A stretch of DNA of 64,000 nucleotides, from assembly GCA_034003325.1 (NCBI GenBank), contig JAVEYW010000011.1, positions 124,001 through 188,000 on the forward strand, given 5' to 3'. Every line of letters begins with the position of its first letter. Position 1 is the stretch's first letter. Shown piece by piece: positions 57,521 through 64,000 of the stretch. The DNA comes from Desulfobacterales bacterium. Lineage in GTDB: Bacteria; Desulfobacterota; Desulfobacteria; Desulfobacterales; JAFDDL01. Position numbers and translations under genes: made by a program. The notes under the pieces were generated by a model that saw only the letters and a program-made list of their open reading frames with translations, made no database searches and had not been told where the DNA came from.

Positions 57521-58405
57521 TTACTCGTTTTTCATCAGAATGTCGATTATCTCCGGAATGTACGTATCCGAATGGCGTTTGTGAAACGAAGCCGCTCCGG
57601 CGCCGGCATGCCCGCCCCCGCCGAATTGGGAGAGCATTTGCCCGACATTGACCCGGCAGCCGGGGTTAAATATGCTCCTTCCAACGCTGACGATGACTTT
57701 TTCCGAATCTTCAATGGCATACCGTATTTTAACGGCGACCATTGATTCGGGGAAAAGGGAATAGACCAAAAAACGGTTGCCGTCCGGGGATTTTTCGAAA
57801 GAACGAAAATCGGAAACCGCCACCTGGCCATGCAAGTGTGTGTGCTTACGTAACAGGTCTTTAAATCGCAGGTTTTGAGCGATTGTTTGCTCACATCTCG
57901 TTTTGACCTCGCTATCCGCCATGATCCGATCAATCTTCTTGCCCCGCAAAAGCTGAACCAGTTTGTTCCAATAGGGCTCATCCGCTTTGATACGGCTGGA
58001 TATTGTCATGGATAGCAGCAAATAGGGGTCGTTTTCCGGGTGACGGACCTGCTCACGGGTCAGATTCGCCGAATCGATATCGTCGGCATGCCGTATCAAT
58101 TCCGTAAAGTCCGTCGTTAGTCTTTCCTTATAAAATTCATATACGATTCCTGCCGCTGACGGTGCCATTTTGAACAGCCCGTTAACTGGGCGATTCGGTT
58201 CATTGGTGATATGGTGATCAAACCAGAGGGCGCAACCTTCAACATAGGGCAAGTTCGCGATAATGTCCTCGGAATGCAATTGAATGCGGCCATGTTGCAT
58301 ATCGCTTGGTTCCACCCAGTAGATCGGGTGTGTGATGTTTTCAGCCTCATAAAGCAGTGCGGCGCAGACAACACCGTCAAAATCCGCTCTGGTGACAATT
58401 CGCAT
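57521..58405 (-). CDS. DHH-family phosphoesterase
   Basis: The DxD of RADFDGVV (Asp8, Asp10) and WFDHH are the DHH metal motifs. GGGGHAGAGAASF is the DHHA1 substrate loop. Such enzymes include oligoribonucleases, pAp phosphatases and exopolyphosphatases; the substrate is not settled here. ATG 58405 has AAGGAG with 7-nt spacing; ATG 58411 is too close to it. It leads a probable two-gene unit with the IMPase-like gene. Confidence 0.87.
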   Translation of the reverse strand: MRIVTRADFDGVVCAALLYEAENITHPIYWVEPSDMQHGRIQLHSEDIIANLPYVEGCALWFDHHITNEPNRPVNGLFKMAPSAAGIVYEFYKERLTTDFTELIRHADDIDSANLTREQVRHPENDPYLLLSMTISSRIKADEPYWNKLVQLLRGKKIDRIMADSEVKTRCEQTIAQNLRFKDLLRKHTHLHGQVAVSDFRSFEKSPDGNRFLVYSLFPESMVAVKIRYAIEDSEKVIVSVGRSIFNPGCRVNVGQMLSQFGGGGHAGAGAASFHKRHSDTYIPEIIDILMKNE

Positions 58406-58912
58406 GCACATTCTCCTTGGCAGACGATGGCAACCCTTTGGTTGCGCTATGGTTCATATAAGGGCTTTCCGCATGAACATGACGGTCATCCGTGATCGCC
58501 TTCTTCCATTAAGCCGAACCATAACATATTGTTCTATATTTGTCTTATGCTTTTCGAAGTTTAAATGGTATCGGCCGATATTGTCACGCTTTGACAAACG
58601 GGGTTTTTTCTCCTTGTTCCGAGGGGGAACCCTCCTAATCCGGCAAAGCCGGATGCTGGGATGCTGGGATGCATAAAAGTTATTTTCACCTTCGGCGAAC
58701 ATACACGCAAAGGCGTGCATTCTTCTGGTAAAGGGCGTTGACGCTCTCGTCCGAGTTACGAAAGGAAATCTCAAATTCGGCTTGACTCCGGGCGTATCTT
58801 ATGGCTTGCGGCCACTGAATCCATATGGTAAACAAACTGCCTGAGATTATGTTGTAAATTCCACGGAACAATCCCTTCACAATCCATTATTTCAGTATTC
58901 AAGGGAGAAGAC
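58406..58912. other. Divergent gap before the chemoreceptor; repeats only
   Basis: It contains the third CCGGC hairpin copy (58639-58672), a GCAACC/GGTTGC hairpin near 58430 without a T-run, and the ATACACGCAA motif at 58700. No coding sequence or sigma-28-type promoter could be supported. Confidence 0.5.
58639..58672. repeat. CCGGC hairpin with two-and-a-half GCTGGGAT units, copy 3
   Basis: TCCGGC-AAA-GCCGGA followed by TGCTGGGATGCTGGGATGC. It has the same design as at 4923 and 35845. Confidence 0.7.
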
Positions 58913-60955
58913 ATGAAGCTGCACATTAAGACACGATTGATCATTAACGGTGTTCTGTCGGTTATCATTTCTATTTTGCTGGCAATGGGGGTTGTATATT
59001 TCTTAGTGGCGGGACAGAGCCGGCAAGCGGCGGAGAATCGAATCGCGCGTGCCGGAGAGGTGCTTTCTGCCGAGCTGGCGAACAAGAAGAAAGCGTTACA
59101 ACGTGCTGCCGAGAGTTTGAGCAAAGGGGCGGTTTTGAACAACAACCTGGCGCTCATTGCGGATTTGATGGATCTCAAGGAAGATATTTCAAACAGCGCC
59201 AGGGAAATGTCCCTAAACTATGCGGACGATGCGTTTGTTCTCGGCATTCCGCAGGCGGTGGTGTATGATATCAACGGGAAATGGGTCTGTGCTGCAATTA
59301 TTATGGAGAATGCCGTGCAGATTTTCACTTCAGAGCCGCCCGGCAGCAGCAATTATTTCAAAGTGACCACACCGACCGGAAAGCGTGCGGCTTTAGGCGA
59401 TTTCAAGGCGGAAAGCGAACCGCTCCCTTTTCCAGCTGTACTGACCCTGCCGATGCCGCAAACCTCGGCCGTGAGCTATCGTGTTTCCGGAACCGCTTTG
59501 TGGTTGGATGCCAGCATACCGGCGATCAATGTTTCCGAGGAAAACAAACAGCGGGGTCAGATTGTCGTCTCTCTTCCCATTGATCATCATTTTGTCAGCC
59601 AGGTATCGCTGTTTTCCGGCACGCAAATAAACCTTTTTCTTGAGGGCGGTGTACTTTCCACCGGCATGATTAAAGACTATCAGCAACTTGATGCGGAGGG
59701 TCTTTCCTTTCAGCCAACCGTCGGCAGGGATGGTTTTGATATTTCCACCTCTGGCCTGCTTCGAAGCCGATCGCTGGGGAGTGAGCATTTTTTCGAAGGG
59801 ATTTACCCATTAATTGAAGAGGGAGAAGCCATCGGGGCGGCCGGTATTTTGCTGTCCAAGGCGGAAACGCAACAGAATGTCCGGCAGATGCTGACATGGT
59901 TGCTGGTCATTACGATTGCCTGCCTGCTTTTTGTCGCGCCGCTGACCTGGTATTTCGCTCATTCGATCACGAAGCCGATTAATTTCGCCATTGAAGGGCT
60001 TTTTAACGGTGCGGAAAATATCGCCGCAGCCTCGAAGCAGGTGGCAACTGCAAGCCAATCACTTGCCGAATCCTCTTCCCAGCAGGCAGCCGCCATTGAA
60101 GAGACCTCCTCCTCGCTTGAGCAAATGTCCAATATGACCAAGCAAAACGCGGATCATGCCAATGAAGCAAAGGCGATGATGGGAGAAGCCAATCGAATTG
60201 TGGACAAAGTCACCGAGAACATGACGAGAATGACGCGCGCGATTGAGGAGATATCGCAAAGCAGTGAGGAGACGAGCAAAATAATCAAAACCATTGATGA
60301 AATCGCATTTCAGACCAACCTGCTGGCCCTGAACGCGGCGGTTGAAGCGGCAAGGGCGGGAGAAGCGGGTGCCGGATTTGCCGTGGTCGCCGACGAGGTG
60401 AGAAATCTAGCCATGCGCGCGGCCGCCGCCGCTAAAAATACATCCGAGCTGATACAAAACACCATGAAAGTGGTTGGTAACGGCAACAAGCTGACCCATC
60501 TGACTCAGGAAGCATTTAAGGAAAATGTTGAGATTGCCGCCAAGATCAGCCATCTGATCGATGAAATCTCGGAGGCATCCCAGGAGCAGGCGCAGGGCAT
60601 TCATCAAGTGAATCTCGCCATTACCGAGATGGATAAGGCCAGCCAAAAAAATGCGGCCAATTCCGAGGAATCCGCCGCATCGTCTGGACAGATGAGCGCG
60701 CAGGCCTTGCAGATTAAGGGCTTCGTTAATGATTTGATTCTAGTGGTTGAAGGCGGCAGCAGCGTCAACACCGAAAAAGCCGACAACCAAAAGAGCGCTG
60801 GCAGGCTCGCGCAAAAAGCCCATAACCTGCCCCCTGTTCGCAAATCGAAACTTCAAAAAGACGCAAAACCCGGAAAGAGGATTGCTACAAAATCAAAAGA
60901 GGTGCGCCCCGAACAGGTAATCCCTTTTGATGATGATGATTTTTCGGATTTCTAA
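58913..60955 (+). CDS. Methyl-accepting chemotaxis protein
   Basis: This transmembrane chemoreceptor has TM1 at about residues 10-32, a ~290-residue periplasmic sensor, TM2 at about 327-348, then HAMP-like and signalling regions. The hairpin tip [20 protein letters not shown] followed by [18 protein letters not shown] is canonical. The C-terminus ends in [10 protein letters not shown], a tail seen on many deltaproteobacterial receptors. GGGAGAAG precedes the ATG. The ligand is unknown; no other che genes are present. The 3' end overlaps the convergent MBL gene by 4 nt. Confidence 0.94.
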   Translation: MKLHIKTRLIINGVLSVIISILLAMGVVYFLVAGQSRQAAENRIARAGEVLSAELANKKKALQRAAESLSKGAVLNNNLALIADLMDLKEDISNSAREMSLNYADDAFVLGIPQAVVYDINGKWVCAAIIMENAVQIFTSEPPGSSNYFKVTTPTGKRAALGDFKAESEPLPFPAVLTLPMPQTSAVSYRVSGTALWLDASIPAINVSEENKQRGQIVVSLPIDHHFVSQVSLFSGTQINLFLEGGVLSTGMIKDYQQLDAEGLSFQPTVGRDGFDISTSGLLRSRSLGSEHFFEGIYPLIEEGEAIGAAGILLSKAETQQNVRQMLTWLLVITIACLLFVAPLTWYFAHSITKPINFAIEGLFNGAENIAAASKQVATASQSLAESSSQQAAAIEETSSSLEQMSNMTKQNADHANEAKAMMGEANRIVDKVTENMTRMTRAIEEISQSSEETSKIIKTIDEIAFQTNLLALNAAVEAARAGEAGAGFAVVADEVRNLAMRAAAAAKNTSELIQNTMKVVGNGNKLTHLTQEAFKENVEIAAKISHLIDEISEASQEQAQGIHQVNLAITEMDKASQKNAANSEESAASSGQMSAQALQIKGFVNDLILVVEGGSSVNTEKADNQKSAGRLAQKAHNLPPVRKSKLQKDAKPGKRIATKSKEVRPEQVIPFDDDDFSDF

Positions 60956-61944
60956 CAATGCAACGGATCATGCCGATACGAGTAAGTCCGCATGTCCCCA
61001 TTGGAATCGCAGCTTATGACATGGCTGTTTTCAAGATAGCGCAAATGGGTGTTGGCCTCTCCGGTTGCAAAAAATTTTAAAAACCAGGGATAATCTTCCC
61101 ACGAATCCGCAGTGATGTCCCATTTCATTTCAGAGGCGATCTCAAACGCACTTAATGAAGAGGCCTTTTGTTGCAGGATGCCGGTAATTTCGGTTAATCG
61201 AAGCATGTGGTGATGCTTTAAGCCATCGATTCGTTGCCGTATATCGGTAAAGATCAACCGATGCCCCGGTAACACCCGGTCAATTTCCAGCGGGTATATT
61301 TTATCAAGACTCTCGAGATAATCTTTTAATGGATCCATGTCATCATACCAGCAGGTAATATTGGGCGAGATGTCGTTGAGTACATGATCACCGGAAATCA
61401 GGAATTTTTTTTCGGATTCGTATAAGCAGATATGACCTGCGGAATGCCCGGGTGTATGAATGCAGACAAATCGGTAGTCGCCAATTTCCAATAGGTCGTT
61501 ATCGTGTAAAAAATGAAGGTGCGACATCCATTTGTTTCCGTAATCGATGCCGGGACGTTGCGCGAACAGATGACGGAGTTGATCCTCCGGATAGCCGTTT
61601 TTGACGGCGGCTTGAATCAGCGGTTCAAGGCTTTGCAGCCTTTCGATGCTTTTCATGTCCGGTCGATTAAAATAGACCTTACACCCTTGGGTGAGCAGCT
61701 CCCCAATCAAGCCGAAATGATCTTCATGAAAATGAGTGATGAAAAAATCAACCGTTGAGAGGGGAATCGATAGCGCCTTTAACCCGTTCAACATGGCGGT
61801 TCTGCACACCGGATGCTTCATGCCGGTGTCCACCACAAGGCTTCGGTTATCGCCTTTGATAATATAGGAATTTAAATACTTCAACGGGCTTTCGGGCAGG
61901 GGTATTTTTATTCTGAAAAGATTCGGATATAATTCTTCCGGCAT
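60952..61944 (-). CDS. MBL-fold metallo-hydrolase
   Basis: The zinc motif HFHEDH (in [13 protein letters not shown]), [12 protein letters not shown] and ISGDHVL are those of glyoxalase-II / LACTB2-like hydrolases. The ~80-residue C-terminal region resembles a helical, winged-helix-like domain common in this subfamily. Length 330. It is on the same strand as the flavoprotein and GntR genes and may belong to their unit. The substrate is unknown. Confidence 0.85.
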   Translation of the reverse strand: MPEELYPNLFRIKIPLPESPLKYLNSYIIKGDNRSLVVDTGMKHPVCRTAMLNGLKALSIPLSTVDFFITHFHEDHFGLIGELLTQGCKVYFNRPDMKSIERLQSLEPLIQAAVKNGYPEDQLRHLFAQRPGIDYGNKWMSHLHFLHDNDLLEIGDYRFVCIHTPGHSAGHICLYESEKKFLISGDHVLNDISPNITCWYDDMDPLKDYLESLDKIYPLEIDRVLPGHRLIFTDIRQRIDGLKHHHMLRLTEITGILQQKASSLSAFEIASEMKWDITADSWEDYPWFLKFFATGEANTHLRYLENSHVISCDSNGDMRTYSYRHDPLHC

Positions 61945-62034
61945 AATGGGTTCCTGTTATGATGTTAACCATGATGATGGCTCGCTGTCGATGCGTTAAC
62001 AGCTGAAAGTTTTCGGCAAAATCGGCTTTGGAAA

Positions 62035-62877
62035 TCATTTTAAAGGCTTGATCCAGGTGCCGTCTTGCCGGTAATTGACGCTTACGGCTTTGAGCGCCGC
62101 CTTCTGATCAAGAAATCTGTTCTTTGCGCCCACCAGCCAGTTTTTATGATCGATGATGTCCGATTTCGTGAGAAAAAGTTCATGATCACTCCGGTTGATG
62201 GCAAGAACCGGCTCACCGGTGCTTGTGTCCATGGTGCCCTCGTTGCTGCAAAGCATGCAGCGAACGGACATGTTGCCCAGCAACCGAAAGGTGTCTCCGC
62301 CGCAAAGCGGGCATCTGGGGCCTTCGGGCTTGCGGGCTGGGCTGAACAACGCGCCGGCGAGATCTGCGGCAGTTGCTTTGTTCGTGTCGTTAAAAAAAAC
62401 ATCACCGGGAGAAGCGGCATAAGCAACCCGGGTCAATTTGATGTCACTCATTGCCATTTTCAGGAAGTTTTCAACCCCCAGAAGCCCGTGACCCTCCTTG
62501 CCGGGGATGGCCGCTATACAAATACCGACGGAGGGGGTTCCCCAAAGTTGATCCACTTTCGGATAAAACGCGAAGCCTCTGTCGATAAAGCGTTTAAGAC
62601 TGCTATTGGCACCCAGATAATAGGTGGGGGCGGCTAAAATAATTGCATCCGCCTCGCACATCGCCGCCAATATAATACCAAATTCATCCTGAAGGACACA
62701 TTCCCCTTCATCGAACAGACATTTGTAGCACGCTTTGCAAGACAGAACATTGAAGTCCGATAACCGCAACAGCTGAAGTTCGTGCGGTTCCGAAATATTT
62801 CGGCTGATTTCTTTGATCATGACTTCACAATTGCCGAGCTTGCGCGGCGAGCCGATAACCCCCAAGACTTTCTTCAT
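62035..62877 (-). CDS. Iron-sulfur flavoprotein-like NAD(P)H/FMN reductase with C-terminal zinc ribbon
   Basis: The flavodoxin-like domain starts VLGVIGSPRKLGNCEVMI and has APTYYLGANSSLKRFIDR. Cys47, Cys50, Cys53 and Cys60 form the CX2CX2CX6C cluster of archaeal/anaerobe iron-sulfur flavoproteins, expected to hold [4Fe-4S]. Cys189, 192, 207 and 210 (CPLC, CMLC) form a zinc-ribbon pattern, uncommon in the family. It may reduce O2, peroxide or a quinone-like substrate. It lies between GntR and the MBL hydrolase. Confidence 0.85.
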   Translation of the reverse strand: MKKVLGVIGSPRKLGNCEVMIKEISRNISEPHELQLLRLSDFNVLSCKACYKCLFDEGECVLQDEFGIILAAMCEADAIILAAPTYYLGANSSLKRFIDRGFAFYPKVDQLWGTPSVGICIAAIPGKEGHGLLGVENFLKMAMSDIKLTRVAYAASPGDVFFNDTNKATAADLAGALFSPARKPEGPRCPLCGGDTFRLLGNMSVRCMLCSNEGTMDTSTGEPVLAINRSDHELFLTKSDIIDHKNWLVGAKNRFLDQKAALKAVSVNYRQDGTWIKPLK

Positions 62878-62968
62878 ACGCCAGCCACTTTCCGGTTAAA
62901 ATCAAAAAATGGACCATACCCCATCAAGCACCCCTTTTCAATAGAATGACCTTGAGCCAAAGGCGTTT

Positions 62969-63706
62969 TTATTCGAAATCAAGTTCATGAACATGAATGT
63001 TGGCGGTGGAAATCGTTTCCCAACAATGGCGGTTGTTTTTTCGGTCGCGGACAAAATATCGATTACGAAAAACCGGTGTGCCGTCGGGAATGCCCAGTAA
63101 CAGGGCGATATCGTCCACGCACAAATGGGGCATAATGGACACGGTGGTTTTCAATTGGGTGGTGTCAATCCATTTGGATAGCGCGAGGATTACTTCAAGT
63201 GGCGCGGTGGTTTTATCCGTTTTCAGCGTGTGTAACATCGGCTCACCGACATAATGAGCGGCGCAGAGCCTATATTCCGGGTTGTCTTTGAATTTAAGTG
63301 TGTGCATTATTTTCAAGACCATGGGTTCGGATGATTTCTGATCAAGCTCGTATAATTTGATAAAACGACGCGGCGCGGGGATCCAATCGGTCGAGATAAT
63401 GGCAAAATCCGAATGAAGAACGGTTTCGGTAATTTTTTTCTGAACAACGAGATTTCCAATCTTAACGGGGTCGAGGTTGGCGTTTTCCGGAATGATGGTC
63501 CCCCGTCCTTGTTTTCTGATCACCAGCCCCTCTGTTTCTAAAAGATAGATCGCCCTGCGCATGGTTTCCGTCGCAACCCCATATTTTTTCGATAACTCTT
63601 CGATAATACCGATTTTCCCGCCCCGCTCGAACTCCCCGTCCAAAATGTCTTGCCGTATCTTATGATAAATTCTGAAATATAGCGGCAGATTCTCGTTAGC
63701 ATACAT
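62969..63706 (-). CDS. GntR-family regulator with UTRA domain
   Basis: The N-terminal winged helix (residues ~8-75) has the GntR recognition segment SKKYGVATETMRRAIYLLET with GLVIRKQGRGTII. The C-terminal half has the UTRA/chorismate-lyase-like ligand-binding fold of the HutC subgroup. Length 245. It precedes the flavoprotein gene by about 90 nt on the same strand and is probably a local regulator. The inducer is unknown. Confidence 0.9.
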   Translation of the reverse strand: MYANENLPLYFRIYHKIRQDILDGEFERGGKIGIIEELSKKYGVATETMRRAIYLLETEGLVIRKQGRGTIIPENANLDPVKIGNLVVQKKITETVLHSDFAIISTDWIPAPRRFIKLYELDQKSSEPMVLKIMHTLKFKDNPEYRLCAAHYVGEPMLHTLKTDKTTAPLEVILALSKWIDTTQLKTTVSIMPHLCVDDIALLLGIPDGTPVFRNRYFVRDRKNNRHCWETISTANIHVHELDFE

Positions 63707-63744
63707 GTCAACCCCTCCAGGTGTTAATTATTTTTAGTTTCTGC

Positions 63745-63770
63745 TTGACAGATCGGGAAAAAGGTGTCAA
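63745..63770. promoter_or_regulatory. Possible GntR operator
   Basis: The inverted repeat TTGACA (63745-63750) - 14 nt - TGTCAA (63765-63770) lies 39-64 nt upstream of the GntR start. It may be an autoregulatory site; the two hexamers also resemble divergent -35 boxes, without matching -10 boxes. The rest of the right edge (63771-64000) shows only a weak 45-codon frame on the minus strand (63820-63957). Confidence 0.3.
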
Positions 63771-64000
63771 ACAAAAACTCAAACATCTACCCATCTATGT
63801 GACTGTATCTTATCTTTCATTAATTATAGCGGCGCAACAGGGACTTGTTGTTCGGTGTTAACGAAAAACATTCAAGGAGCCGGTCAAGATCATTCCTCAG
63901 CCGTCCGAGTTCGCGGGGACTGACACACTTCAAAATTTCAGCGAGTAACGCTCGAATTCAAATAACCGCCTTCGCCGCCAAGCTTCCGGTCGAAGGCCAA

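Noticed and set aside
63820..63957. 45-codon minus-strand frame at the right edge (RALLAEILKCVSPRELGRLR...)
   Set aside because: Looks somewhat protein-like and could be the remnant of a gene, but has no ATG and no ribosome-binding site and cannot be supported.

Overview
The window looks like a chromosome segment of a Gram-negative anaerobe of the Desulfobacterota (former Deltaproteobacteria), most likely a Desulfobacterales sulfate reducer or a close relative. This is inferred from protein style, gene order (rpsB-tsf-pyrH-frr-uppS-cdsA-dxr-rseP), lipopolysaccharide genes (kdsB), a CoA-disulfide-reductase/rhodanese oxidoreductase, a Sat-CysC fusion and an iron-sulfur flavoprotein. No 16S rRNA gene is present, so the placement is not proven.

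Layout. 1-4.3 kb: 3' part of a DUF3300 protein with tandem repeats, a MITE-like repeat, and an MBOAT O-acyltransferase with its SGNH-like partner. 4.4-9.7 kb, minus strand: universal stress protein, tRNA-Arg(CCG), folC, rpsU, adk and a CCA-adding-type nucleotidyltransferase. 9.7-25.2 kb, plus strand: coaE, rho, rpmE, prfA, prmC, then the translation/envelope cluster rpsB to rseP, then purL-purQ with a duplicated PurS domain fused to PurL. 25.5-30 kb: CoADR-rhodanese oxidoreductase, facing cysQ and a Sat-CysC fusion. 30-42 kb, mostly plus: a MinD-like NTPase, hisC, cmk, rpsA, sppA, (yciO on minus), guaB and dnaE. 42-54.7 kb: sugar-nucleotide and surface-polysaccharide genes (manC-type, DegT aminotransferase, kdsB, nucleotide-sugar dehydrogenase) mixed with an RNase Z-like hydrolase, aat, larB, guaA, a TrpF-like paralogue and efp. 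54.8-64 kb: DEAD-box helicase, an IMPase-like protein, a DHH phosphoesterase, a chemoreceptor, and a GntR / iron-sulfur flavoprotein / MBL-hydrolase group.

How the genes fit together. Most are core information-processing, nucleotide, isoprenoid and envelope functions. Sat-CysC with CysQ would make PAPS and recycle PAP. manC, kdsB, the DegT aminotransferase, the sugar dehydrogenase and the MBOAT/SGNH pair point to decorated surface glycans.

I saw no CRISPR array, prophage, insertion sequence with a transposase, secondary-metabolite cluster or recognisable defence island, and no convincing new multi-gene system. The most unusual content is (a) several families of short repeats in the gaps: a MITE-like palindrome, alternating purine-pyrimidine GTGCAC arrays at four loci, heptamer and nonamer tandem repeats, and CCGGC hairpins with GCTGGG tails; and (b) enzymes of known families whose key residues look changed: a TrpF paralogue without the catalytic Cys, an IMPase-like protein with Asp to Asn in the metal motif, and an ATP sulfurylase domain with an altered HxxH motif. 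Several start codons were moved from the longest open frame on the basis of ribosome-binding sites and family length.
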